Positions 17,887 through 25,747 of a stretch of 64,000 bases of DNA are shown one piece after another. This DNA is from Bradyrhizobium iriomotense (lineage in GTDB: Bacteria > Pseudomonadota > Alphaproteobacteria > Rhizobiales > Xanthobacteraceae). The notes below the pieces were generated by a model. It was not told the DNA's origin, made no database searches, and was given only the letters and a program-made list of their open reading frames with translations. The position numbers and the translations under genes are program-made. The stretch spans positions 186,001-250,000 of the forward strand of contig NZ_BSOW01000005.1 of assembly GCF_030160715.1 (NCBI RefSeq), read 5' to 3'. Numbering within the stretch: position 1 is the stretch's first letter; every line of letters begins with the position of its first letter.

Positions 17887-18555
17887 TTACCGTCGCGCGT
17901 CCTTCAATCGCTCGATCCACGGCGTGATCTGCGTCTCGATCACGGTCTGATCGGCAACGACGCGGATTTCGAAGCTATCAGCGACCTGGTATTCGATGCC
18001 GGTCCGCCGCGCCGCGTCGAGTTGCGCCTTCACCGTCTCGAGCAGATCGCTCGGCCCCGTGATCTTGAACACCGGCACGGGCGACTGGCAGGTCAGCGTC
18101 GATATCTGCGTAACCAGAGCCGCGACGGCCTTGTCGCGAACCGCATCGGCGAGGAAGGGTTGCAGGATGCGGGCGACCGCACTGGCGATGTTCGTTTCGA
18201 GCTCGCGGCAGGCCGCACCAAATCCGTTCACGATCGCGACCGCCTGCTGATCGGACCATTTGGCCCGCTCTTCGCCGAGCCTGATTGCGCCGCGCACGCG
18301 CTCTTCCGCAAGCTTGGCATCGCCTTCCGCAACGCCCGCGGCGTAGCCGCGCCGATAGGCATCGTCCAGGAGAGTGACCGGCGGCGCTTCAATCTTCGGC
18401 ACGACGGGTTGAGGCTGAGCTTGAAGCTGAGGCGGCGGATCGCGCCTGACCTCCTTCGGCTTTGCCACCGGCTCCGGCAGCTTCGGCTTCTCGGCCGGCT
18501 TGGCCCGGCCGTTGGCGTCGAACTGCGTGAGTAGCTTTCCGATTGCCGCGTTCAT
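17887..18555 (-). CDS. fliH: FliH-like export ATPase regulator
   Basis: 222 aa from the ATG at 18555, which overlaps the fliF stop (ATGA). A Pro/Lys-rich N-terminal third is followed by a helical segment (YRRGYAAGVAEGDAKLAEE) and a C-terminal domain resembling FliH/HrpE. FliH holds FliI and tethers it to the C ring. Position between fliF and motB supports the call. Family conservation is low, so the name is probable rather than certain. Confidence 0.7.
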   Translation of the reverse strand: MNAAIGKLLTQFDANGRAKPAEKPKLPEPVAKPKEVRRDPPPQLQAQPQPVVPKIEAPPVTLLDDAYRRGYAAGVAEGDAKLAEERVRGAIRLGEERAKWSDQQAVAIVNGFGAACRELETNIASAVARILQPFLADAVRDKAVAALVTQISTLTCQSPVPVFKITGPSDLLETVKAQLDAARRTGIEYQVADSFEIRVVADQTVIETQITPWIERLKDARR

Positions 18556-20177
18556 GCCGCCTCCTCCCGACGCATCCACTCCTTGAGGATCGCCGCCGCC
18601 TGCATCTGGTCGAGGCGCACGATCTGCTCCAGCCGCTTCTGCGGCGTGCGCTGCATCTTGCCTTCGAGGTCTTCGACGAGATTAAGCTCCGCCTCCTCCT
18701 GTTCCGGCAGCGCGAGCGCCGCGGCTTCAAGCTGGGCCGCAACATCGGCGGCTTCGACCTGCTCCTGCTGCGCGCGGTGGGTCAGGATGCCGTTCACCGC
18801 AGGACGAAGGCCGAACCAGACCAGCATCGCGGCGACGGCCAGGATCGTGACCGCGTTGATGAAGCTTCCCATCTGCCGGTTCAGCATCTCGACGAAACCG
18901 ATCGGCGGCACCGGCGCCAGCTCGCGCGAGCCCTCGACGAAATCGACGGCCGTCACCTGGATCTGGTCGCCGCGCTGCTTGTCCAGTCCGCCGGCGGTGG
19001 CCGCGAGCTGGCTGATCTCGGCGATCTTGCTGTCGACGATGGCCTGGTTGGTCTTGTCGCCGAGATCGGCGACCAGCCGCGCGCGGTTGATCAGCACGGC
19101 GATGAAGAGCTTTTTCACCGAATAGCCGTCGCTGACCGTCGTCGTCGTCTTGGACGACACCTCGAAATTGGTGACGTCTTCGCGGCGGTTCTTCTCCTCA
19201 TTGGAATTCTTGGTCCCGCCCGCATTGACCTGCTGATCCGGGAGATTCTGCTGCACCGTGGTCGGCGTCGAGCGATCCGCGTCCTGCGACGTCTCCTTCT
19301 CGCGGACGTTTCGCACCGAGCGCTCGGCACGCGCTTCCGGATCATAGACGGTCTCGTTGATCTGCCGCTTGTCGGTCGAGAGCTGCGGCGCGACGCTGAC
19401 CTCGAAATTGTCGAGGCCCAGATACGGCGTCAGCGCCTTGCGGATGTTCTCCTGCACCATCTGGCCGACCATCTTCTGGAGGCTCGCCATCTTGGTCGGC
19501 GCCGCACTGGCCTCATCCTCCTCGGCGAGCAGCATCGAGCCGTCGGCATCCAGCACCGTCACCTTGTCGCGCGTCATGCCGGGAATGGCGGCGGCGACGA
19601 GATGGCGGATCGATTGCGCGGTGCGCGCCTCGATCGCGCCGTCGGTGCGCAGCACGACGGACGCGGACGGCGGCTGCTGCGTGGCGCGGAACGAGCCGCG
19701 CACGGGCATCACGATGTGGACCCGCGCCGCCTTCACGCCCTTCATGAGCTGAACGGTGCGCGCGATCTCGCCTTCGAGCGCGCGCAGTTTCGTGACCTCC
19801 TGCATGAAGGAGGTCAGGCCCAGCGATCCGATCTTGTCGAACAGCTCGTAGCCGGAATTCGCGCTGGTCGGCAGCCCCTTCTCGGCCAGCAGCATGCGCG
19901 CCTGCATGGTCTGGCTCGGGCGGACCGAGATCGCATCGCCAGCCGCATTGACGTCGAAGGCGATGTTCTGCTCGCGCAGCGCTGCGCCGATGCGCGTCAC
20001 GTCCTCGCGCGTCAGGCCGGTGTAGAGGGTCTCGAATTCGGGCCGGCTCAGATAATAGGCGCCGCCCACGACGGTGACGAGAACTGCGAAGCCGATCAGC
20101 CCCAATGCCATCAGGCGTCGCGGGCCAAGCTCCAGCAGATTGTTGAGCAGCTGCTGCACCTGCGCGCGACTGAGCAT
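18552..20177 (-). CDS. fliF: MS-ring protein FliF
   Basis: 541 aa. The N-terminal membrane helix (ALGLIGFAVLVTVVGGAYY) is followed by the ring-building motifs (LYTGLTREDVTRIGAALREQ; SRPEFETLYTGL; ASVVLRT). The second membrane helix is near residues 435-455, and the cytoplasmic tail that binds FliG ends the protein. It is the first gene of the large leftward operon whose later members are coupled by short overlaps. Confidence 0.96.
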   Translation of the reverse strand: MLSRAQVQQLLNNLLELGPRRLMALGLIGFAVLVTVVGGAYYLSRPEFETLYTGLTREDVTRIGAALREQNIAFDVNAAGDAISVRPSQTMQARMLLAEKGLPTSANSGYELFDKIGSLGLTSFMQEVTKLRALEGEIARTVQLMKGVKAARVHIVMPVRGSFRATQQPPSASVVLRTDGAIEARTAQSIRHLVAAAIPGMTRDKVTVLDADGSMLLAEEDEASAAPTKMASLQKMVGQMVQENIRKALTPYLGLDNFEVSVAPQLSTDKRQINETVYDPEARAERSVRNVREKETSQDADRSTPTTVQQNLPDQQVNAGGTKNSNEEKNRREDVTNFEVSSKTTTTVSDGYSVKKLFIAVLINRARLVADLGDKTNQAIVDSKIAEISQLAATAGGLDKQRGDQIQVTAVDFVEGSRELAPVPPIGFVEMLNRQMGSFINAVTILAVAAMLVWFGLRPAVNGILTHRAQQEQVEAADVAAQLEAAALALPEQEEAELNLVEDLEGKMQRTPQKRLEQIVRLDQMQAAAILKEWMRREEAA

Positions 20178-20430
20178 ATGACCTCGTTACCTGAGCGAAC
20201 GCAAAGGACACTCCGCTGCCAACCTTGTCTGAAGGTTGCGCGTGACGTGAAGCGCGTCAGTTCGCCGTACAGGCGTTGCAATTTTGCAAGAGGGGTCTGG
20301 ATCCGGTGACGCCGATGCGACGCGGCGCGCCCGCCGGAGAGAACCTCTGTCGGAGGTCGCGTCATTACGTCCGTCATTCACGGCGGGGACCGTGCTCCCG
20401 AGGGAGCACGGTCGTCGTCGAAGCCGAAGC
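20178..20430. other. Intergenic region between flagellin 1 stop and fliF start
   Basis: It holds the hairpin at 20388-20413 after the flagellin gene and then the presumed fliF promoter and leader, on the minus strand. I see no further gene and cannot assign a promoter confidently. Confidence 0.4.
20388..20413 (-). terminator. Perfect hairpin downstream of flagellin 1
   Basis: A perfect 12-bp inverted repeat, GACCGTGCTCCC with a 2-nt centre and GGGAGCACGGTC, starts 18 bp after the flagellin stop. It lacks a U-tract on the minus strand (CCCCGCCG follows), so it may stabilise the 3' end of the mRNA rather than act as a classical intrinsic terminator. Confidence 0.55.
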
Positions 20431-21348
20431 TTACTTGAACAGCGACAGGATGCTCTGGCTGTTCTGGTTGGCGATCGAGAGCGCCTGCACGCCGAGTTGC
20501 TGCTGGACCTGGAGGGCCTGGAGGCGGGTCGATTCCGCGTTCATGTCGGCGTCGACGAGCTGGCCGATACCGCGGGTCACCGAGTCCATCAAGGACTTCA
20601 CGAAGTCCGTGTTGTTCGAGATGCGGTTCTTGATGGCACCGAGGTCGGCGGCGGACTGGCTGACCGTGTTGATGGCACCGGTGACCTGCGCGATATAGCC
20701 GTCGAGCGTGGCCTGGTCGGTTGCCGAGTCCGTCAGCGCGCTGATGTTCATGGTATCGACAGACACCGAGGTCGTGGCGCTCACCGTATCCAGGAAGCCG
20801 GCCTGCGTGCTGGTGTAGAGCGAGTAGTTGGCAACGGTCACGCCGATCGTGTTGATGGTGGGCGTGCCGCCGACGCGCGAGAACGACGACACCAGGTTGA
20901 CGTTGGTCGGCGTGGTCGCGTTGGTGCTCAGCCAGTTCACCCCGTTGAACGTCGCCGAGTTGGCGGTGTTCTTCATGTCCTGCTGGATCTGGGTGATTTC
21001 CGACTGGATCTTCTTGCGGTCGATGCCGGCGGTCTTTGCTTCGACGAGCAGCGCCTCGAGCTTGTTCAGGCCGGAGTTGCCGTCGCTGCCGAGAACCGAG
21101 GTCAGAGCGGTATATTCGGTGTCGACCGTCGCCGCCGACAGGCCAAGCGAGTCGGAGACTGCGGACAGCGCGGCGTTGTCCGCACGCATCGAGGTGGCGA
21201 TCGACCAGTAGGCCGAGTTGTCCGACGCGGTCGCGACGCGCTGACCGGTCGAGATTCGGTTTTCGGTCGTCTGCATGTTCGAGCTGACCGACCGCAGGGT
21301 CTGCAGTGCGGTCATCGCGGCCGAGTTGGTAAGCAGGCTGGAAGCCAT
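20431..21348 (-). CDS. lafA: Flagellin, lateral-type, copy 1
   Basis: 305 aa from the ATG at 21348 (MASSLLTNSAAMTALQ), with GGGAC about 6 nt upstream. Conserved D0/D1 helices at both ends (ENRISTGQRVATASDN; QQLGVQALSIANQNSQSIL) enclose a short central region, so the hypervariable outer domain is essentially absent. It is about 80-90 percent identical by eye to the 302-aa copy at 21861. Tandem short flagellins match lafA1/lafA2 of Bradyrhizobium lateral flagella. It has its own structured leader and a 3' hairpin. Confidence 0.95.
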   Translation of the reverse strand: MASSLLTNSAAMTALQTLRSVSSNMQTTENRISTGQRVATASDNSAYWSIATSMRADNAALSAVSDSLGLSAATVDTEYTALTSVLGSDGNSGLNKLEALLVEAKTAGIDRKKIQSEITQIQQDMKNTANSATFNGVNWLSTNATTPTNVNLVSSFSRVGGTPTINTIGVTVANYSLYTSTQAGFLDTVSATTSVSVDTMNISALTDSATDQATLDGYIAQVTGAINTVSQSAADLGAIKNRISNNTDFVKSLMDSVTRGIGQLVDADMNAESTRLQALQVQQQLGVQALSIANQNSQSILSLFK

Positions 21349-21472
21349 CGTTAATGTCCCTTTGAAAGTGGAATTGAGCTTTTGGCTGGGGACATACCGG
21401 ACTCTCACCGGTACGACAGGGCGACGTCATGCCTTTGGGCGTCCCGAACCCTGTCGAGACCCAACCTGTCGT
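21349..21472 (-). ncRNA. Structured flagellin leader RNA, copy 1
   Basis: On the minus strand, ACGACAGG (21472-21465) pairs perfectly with CCUGUCGU (21420-21413). Inside it UUGGG (21464-21460) pairs with CCCAA (21439-21435). A hairpin UACCGG-UGAGAGU-CCGGUA follows (21413-21395). AUGUCCC (21395-21389) is complementary to the ribosome-binding region GGGACAU (21360-21354). The same architecture with compensating base changes precedes flagellin 2. It resembles what I recall as the flg-Rhizobiales RNA motif; I could not test it against the model. Confidence 0.75.
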
Positions 21473-21860
21473 AGCGGCGAGGATAGCGGTCGAAGCTTGT
21501 GCGAGGCTTGCGGCGGGCAGCCGGGAGCCCGAGGCAAGACAAAATCTGAAAAACAACCCCATGCAAAGGAGTCGAGGGCTGCCGGCACGACGCAATACGG
21601 ATTTTACGAAATCATTTGACACGTCGGGCAAATCACTGGCATTATGCCATCATCGAGATGCGCCGGATGGGGAGAGCTGAACGTCCCCGTCGATCGCCCA
21701 GCAGCAACACTCCTGACACGCTCCTGCCAGCAGGCAGCGATGAGTTGCGCAGGCGTTCACCCATCATGCGGGCTTCATTTTCGGTCAGACGCCGAGGATC
21801 GCGACGAAAAGAAAGGCCGCGCTCGCGGGAGCGCGGCCTTTCCGCCTGGATAGAGGAGGC
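21473..21860. other. Intergenic region between the two flagellin genes
   Basis: 388 bp with no plausible gene. It holds the terminator of flagellin 2 at 21812-21841 and, nearer 21480-21620, the presumed minus-strand promoter of flagellin 1. A clear sigma-28 or sigma-54 consensus is not visible to me. Confidence 0.45.
21812..21841 (-). terminator. Intrinsic terminator of flagellin 2
   Basis: On the minus strand a 13-bp perfect stem (AAAGGCCGCGCTC / GAGCGCGGCCTTT) with a 4-nt loop is followed by CTTTTC. It begins about 20 bp after the flagellin 2 stop. This is the clearest Rho-independent terminator in the window, so flagellin 2 is probably monocistronic. Confidence 0.85.
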
Positions 21861-22769
21861 TTAGCGGAACAGCGACAGGAGGCTCTGGCTGTTCTGGTTG
21901 GCGATCGACAGCGCCTGGACGCCGAGCTGCTGCTGGGTCTGGAGCGCCGCCAGGCGAGTGGACTCCGCGTTCATGTCGGCGTCGACAAGCTGGCCGATAC
22001 CGCGGGTCACCGAGTCCATCAAGGACTTCACGAAGTCCGTGTTGTTCGAGATGCGGTTCTTGATAGCGCCAAGATTGGCGGCGGCCGAGCTGACCGAGTT
22101 GATCGCACCGGTGACCTGCGCGATGTAGCCGTCGAGCGTGGCCTGGTCGGCCGTCGAGTCGGTCAGTGCGCTGATGTTGATCGTGTCAACCGACGCACCG
22201 CCACTCACCGTGTCCAGGAAACCCGTCTGTGTGCTGGTGTAGAGCGAGTAGTTGGCGACCGTCACAGCGATCGAATTGGTGGTGGGCGTCGCGGCGACGC
22301 GCGAGTAGGACGACACGAGGTTCACCGTGGCCGGCGTCGTGGCGGTCGTGCTCAACCAGTTCACCCCGTTGAAGGTCGCCGAGCTGGCGGTGTTCTTCAT
22401 ATCCTGCTGAATCTGGGTGACTTCCGACTGGATCTTGGTCCGGTCGATACCCGCGGTCTTGGCTTCGACCAGCAGCGACTGGAGCTTGGTGAGGCCGGAG
22501 TTGCCATCGCTGCCCAGAACCGTGTTGAGAGCGGTGTACTGCGTGTCGACGGTCGCAGCCGACAGACCGAGCGAGTCGGACACGGCGGAGAGCGCGGCAT
22601 TGTCGGCGCGCATCGAGGTCGCGATCGACCAATAGGCCGCGTTGTCGGACGCGGTCGCCACGCGCTGGCCGGTGGAGATCCGGTTCTGCGTCGTGGAAAG
22701 GCTCGAGCTGATGGACCGCAGGGTCTGGAGCGCGGTCATGGCGGACGAGTTCGTGAGCAGGCTTGACAT
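21861..22769 (-). CDS. lafA: Flagellin, lateral-type, copy 2
   Basis: 302 aa, starting MSSLLTNSSAMTALQTL, with AGGGAC 6 nt before the ATG. The D0/D1 helices are nearly identical to copy 1; most differences and the length change fall in residues about 165-200 and in a few central positions. No extended D2/D3 domain is present. It is followed by a strong terminator and preceded by the second structured leader. Two separate transcription units with the same leader suggest both are controlled by one post-transcriptional factor. Confidence 0.95.
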   Translation of the reverse strand: MSSLLTNSSAMTALQTLRSISSSLSTTQNRISTGQRVATASDNAAYWSIATSMRADNAALSAVSDSLGLSAATVDTQYTALNTVLGSDGNSGLTKLQSLLVEAKTAGIDRTKIQSEVTQIQQDMKNTASSATFNGVNWLSTTATTPATVNLVSSYSRVAATPTTNSIAVTVANYSLYTSTQTGFLDTVSGGASVDTINISALTDSTADQATLDGYIAQVTGAINSVSSAAANLGAIKNRISNNTDFVKSLMDSVTRGIGQLVDADMNAESTRLAALQTQQQLGVQALSIANQNSQSLLSLFR

Positions 22770-22890
22770 GTGGAATGTCCCTTTATGTACGCGTTACATT
22801 TTCATGAGGGGACATACCGGGCTTTCACCGGTACGGCAGGGCGGCATCATGCCTTTGGACTGGATGTGGGGTGGGGGTCCAACCTGCCGT
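22770..22890 (-). ncRNA. Structured flagellin leader RNA, copy 2
   Basis: On the minus strand, ACGGCAGG (22890-22883) pairs with CCUGCCGU (22840-22833); the A-U pair of copy 1 is here G-C, a true covariation. UUGGAC pairs with GUCCAA inside. The hairpin UACCGG-UGAAAGC-CCGGUA (22833-22815) has the same stem and a loop differing at two positions. AUGUCCC (22815-22809) is complementary to GGGACAU at the ribosome-binding site (22781-22775). A small AUGUA-ACGCG-UACAU hairpin lies between them. Confidence 0.75.
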
Positions 22891-23014
22891 GCCCCCGTAA
22901 CTAGCAGCCGAACGTTATTTGTAGCTTAAGAGGCGCGCGAATTTCGCCGCAATAACAAGGGCGTGCGTTTGCGTTTCGGTAACCATGCCGCCCCGGCCGG
23001 ACCGCTTCTCCGGC
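22891..23014. other. Intergenic region between fliP and the flagellin 2 leader
   Basis: AT-richer than its surroundings around 22910-22970 on the minus strand, as expected for the flagellin 2 promoter, but I cannot place boxes reliably. No gene is visible. Confidence 0.35.
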
Positions 23015-23755
23015 TTACGAGAACGAGCGGACCAAGCCCGAGGCGAGCAGATTCCAGCCGTCGATCAGCACGAAGAACAGCATTTTGAACGGCAGCGCGA
23101 TCACCGTGGGCGGCATCATCATCATGCCCATCGACATCGTCAGCGTCGCCACGATCATGTCGATCACCAGGAACGGCAGGATGATGAGGAAGCCGATCTC
23201 GAAGGAGCGTCGAAGCTCGGAGATCATGAAGGCCGGAATGATGACGCGCATGTCGATGCGCTTGTCGTCGAACTTCTTGCGAAAACTCTCCGCAGCGAGC
23301 GCCTCGAAGGTCTGCAGATCCTTCTCGCGGACATGGGCCAGCATGAACTCGCGGAACGGATCGGTGATCCGCAAATAGGCCTCCTCCTCCGAGATCTCGT
23401 TCTTCATGAGCGGCTGAACGCCGGTCTCCCAGGCCCGATCGAAGGTCGGCGCCATGACGTAGAACGTCATGAACAACGCGAGGCTGATCAGGACGAGATT
23501 GGCCGGCGTAGTCTGCAGGCCGAGGCCGGCCCTGAGGAACGACAGCGCGACCGCAAATCGCGTGAAGCTCGTCACCATGATGAGCAGGCCCGGCGCCACC
23601 GACAGCACCGTGATCAGCGCCATGAGCTGGACGATCCGGCCGCTGGTCGAGCCGTTGCCCGGAGGCAGCAGCGAGTTGAGGTCCGGGATCTGGGCGGACG
23701 CCGCCTCCGGCAGCAGGATCAGCAGCAACGCAAGCAGCAGGACTCTCGTTCTCAC
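23015..23755 (-). CDS. fliP: Flagellar export-gate protein FliP
   Basis: 246 aa with a cleavable signal peptide (VLLLALLLILLPEAASAQ). The family signature TSFTRFAVALSFLRAGLG and the C-terminal LPFLVIDMIVATLTMSMGMM are unmistakable. It is the main pore subunit of FliPQR. It is the last gene of the flgB-led block and its start overlaps the fliL stop by 4 nt. No fliO is adjacent. Confidence 0.97.
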   Translation of the reverse strand: MRTRVLLLALLLILLPEAASAQIPDLNSLLPPGNGSTSGRIVQLMALITVLSVAPGLLIMVTSFTRFAVALSFLRAGLGLQTTPANLVLISLALFMTFYVMAPTFDRAWETGVQPLMKNEISEEEAYLRITDPFREFMLAHVREKDLQTFEALAAESFRKKFDDKRIDMRVIIPAFMISELRRSFEIGFLIILPFLVIDMIVATLTMSMGMMMMPPTVIALPFKMLFFVLIDGWNLLASGLVRSFS

Positions 23756-24195
23756 TGGATCACCAACGTCTCGATAATCAATTCGCGGACCTTGCCCGAG
23801 GAGCGGACATGGGCGCGCTCGGACAAGTCATCGCGCAGATGCTGGAGCCCGCGCGCGCCTTCGAACTGGGCAGCCGTCGCCGACCTGAGATAGGCAACGA
23901 TGTCCTCGCTGATGTGAGCGGCCAGAATGCCCGCCTCCTCGTCGTTCATGCTGTCGGTGACCATGGAGGCCTCGATGCGTGCCCAGTTGTTGGCGGGCGC
24001 CGCAAGATTGGTGACGACCGGCGACAGCTTCCGCAACCGCGCCGTGCCGGTGTAGGTCGACGCAACGGGTGGCGGGGTCACGTTCTTCCTGGCATCGACG
24101 ACGCGCTCGGCCGTCACCAGCAGGTGATAGCCCGTGACGGCGCCGGCGCCGGCCGCGATCAGCGTCAGGATCACGATGGCCGCGATCAGGCGCAT
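23752..24195 (-). CDS. fliL: Basal-body-associated protein FliL
   Basis: 147 aa with one N-terminal membrane helix (LIAAIVILTLIAAGAGAVTGY) and a periplasmic domain with the FliL layout (LRKLSPVVTNLAAP...WARIEASMV; HVRSSGKVRELIIETLVIQ). FliL surrounds or stabilises the stator. Coupling to fliP, whose start overlaps its stop, is common in alphaproteobacteria. Confidence 0.88.
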   Translation of the reverse strand: MRLIAAIVILTLIAAGAGAVTGYHLLVTAERVVDARKNVTPPPVASTYTGTARLRKLSPVVTNLAAPANNWARIEASMVTDSMNDEEAGILAAHISEDIVAYLRSATAAQFEGARGLQHLRDDLSERAHVRSSGKVRELIIETLVIQ

Positions 24196-24237
24196 GGCGT
24201 CCCGCGGCTCCGCGATCCCGCGCGCTTGCCTTGCAAA

Positions 24238-24933
24238 TCAGAACGGCGCCACGGTGTCATAGATCCGATGTCCCCATCCCGGCTGCTGCACGTCAGACAG
24301 ATTTCCGCGACCGCCATAGGACACGCGTGCCTCGGCGATCTTCTCATAAGAGATCGTGTTTCCCCGCGAAATGTCTCGCGGACGCACGATGCCCCCGACG
24401 TTCAGCACGCGCATCTCTGTGTTGACGCGAAATTCCTGCGATCCGCTGATCATGATGTTGCCGTTCGGCAGCACGTCGGTCACGATCGCGGCGATCGACA
24501 GCTTGATGTCCTCCGCGCGGTCGATCTGGCCGTTGCCCTTGATCTGGGTGTTGGTGCCGAGGTTGGCGGTGGTCTGGCCGGTATCCTGCCATCCGGCGAC
24601 ATTCATGAGCCAGTCGAGCCCGAACTTGATCTGGGAGTCGCGCGAGCGATCCGTCTTGTTGTCGAGCTTCGCCTTGTCCTGCATCGAGATGATCACCGTC
24701 ACGACGTCACCGACGCGCCGCGCGCGCGGGTCGCGGTAGAGATCGGTGCCGTCGTCCCAGGTCGAACGGTAGCTGACCGGCGTGCGGACGCGCGGCGTCA
24801 CCGGAATCGGATAGGCCTGCGTCCTCAAGCCGTCGCCCACGGGAGACAATTGCGGCCCGCGCAGGATCTCGGACGGGTCCTGGGCGCAACCGCTCAGGAA
24901 CACCAGCGACAGGATGAGCATCGGCTTCTTCAT
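24238..24933 (-). CDS. flgH: L-ring lipoprotein FlgH
   Basis: 231 aa. The signal peptide ends in a lipobox (LSGC, lipidated Cys16). The core has DLYRDPRARRVGDVVTVIIS and the C-terminal VNTEMRVLNVGGIVRPRDIS typical of FlgH. It forms the outer-membrane L ring. It follows motE directly (stop and start adjacent). Confidence 0.96.
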   Translation of the reverse strand: MKKPMLILSLVFLSGCAQDPSEILRGPQLSPVGDGLRTQAYPIPVTPRVRTPVSYRSTWDDGTDLYRDPRARRVGDVVTVIISMQDKAKLDNKTDRSRDSQIKFGLDWLMNVAGWQDTGQTTANLGTNTQIKGNGQIDRAEDIKLSIAAIVTDVLPNGNIMISGSQEFRVNTEMRVLNVGGIVRPRDISRGNTISYEKIAEARVSYGGRGNLSDVQQPGWGHRIYDTVAPF

Positions 24934-25680
24934 CTACTTGGTCTTTCCGTCGTCCACGCGACGCATTCCGCCGAGCAGATCGGCCAGATGCGCCGCGCGT
25001 GCCGTATCCATCTCATTGAAGATCGCGCTCGAGCTCCTGGGGCTCAGCTTTGCCAGCACGGCCGCGGCGGTCTCGTCCGCCATGCTGGCGATCTGGGTTG
25101 CGGCAGACTCCGGCTTCATGCGCGAATAGATCTCGACCACGCTCGCTTCGGCCTTCTTCAGGAACTCGTCACGAAGCGCCATCCATTTCTCGTATTCGAC
25201 CCGCTTGGCTTCGACCTCCGCGATCCGCTCGCGCAGTAGATTTTCGGCCTTCTCCAGCTCCTTCAGCTGCCAGGCCAGCCGGGCATCGACCGCAGGGTCG
25301 GCGACGCTGCTACAGAACTGCGCGACGTCGTTCTCGGACGCCGCAGCCGCAGCGGGTGGCGCGGGCTTCGGCGGTACGTTGCCCGTCCTGGCCGGGCGCG
25401 CGACAGGCGGCGTCTCGGGGGCCGGCACCGCGCCGGTGACCAGGGGCGCGGTATCCTCCGCGGCCCAGGCCGTCGCCCTCACGGGGCTCGTGTCATTAGA
25501 GAGCGGCGTGACAGATGCACGGGACTTCTGCGGGCCCGCCGCGCGCGATCGCGCGAAGGAGAGCAGATTGAGCGGCTTCGACGGCTTCGGCTCGTCCAGC
25601 GCCACAGCCGGCAATGCACTCGCCAGCACGGACGCCGCGACGAGGCAGAAGAGATGCGATTTGTAATCCAGCTTCAGCAT
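24934..25680 (-). CDS. motE: Periplasmic MotE-like motility chaperone
   Basis: 248 aa with a signal peptide (LFCLVAASVLASALPAVA). A Pro-rich linker is followed by a coiled coil (LKELEKAENLLRERIAEVEA) and a C-terminal MgtE_N-like helical domain (RMKPESAATQIASM, AAVLAKLSPRSSSAIFNEM). This is the layout of MotE, which in Sinorhizobium assists folding and stability of MotC, also present here. It abuts flgH. Confidence 0.8.
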   Translation of the reverse strand: MLKLDYKSHLFCLVAASVLASALPAVALDEPKPSKPLNLLSFARSRAAGPQKSRASVTPLSNDTSPVRATAWAAEDTAPLVTGAVPAPETPPVARPARTGNVPPKPAPPAAAAASENDVAQFCSSVADPAVDARLAWQLKELEKAENLLRERIAEVEAKRVEYEKWMALRDEFLKKAEASVVEIYSRMKPESAATQIASMADETAAAVLAKLSPRSSSAIFNEMDTARAAHLADLLGGMRRVDDGKTK

Positions 25681-25747
25681 CGGGCCGCGCGCGAATCTCG
25701 GTCGAGACCACAGACATGCGCGATCAGGCTTGCTTGGCGCTTGCGCG

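Noticed and set aside
16528..18534. 668-codon plus-strand frame opposite motB and fliH
   Set aside because: High-GC antisense shadow; low-complexity Arg/Leu runs and no recognisable motif.
22770..22890. Cyclic-di-GMP (GEMM-I) riboswitch in the flagellin leader
   Set aside because: The conserved GEMM core and tetraloop/receptor are not present; the shared sequence blocks differ.
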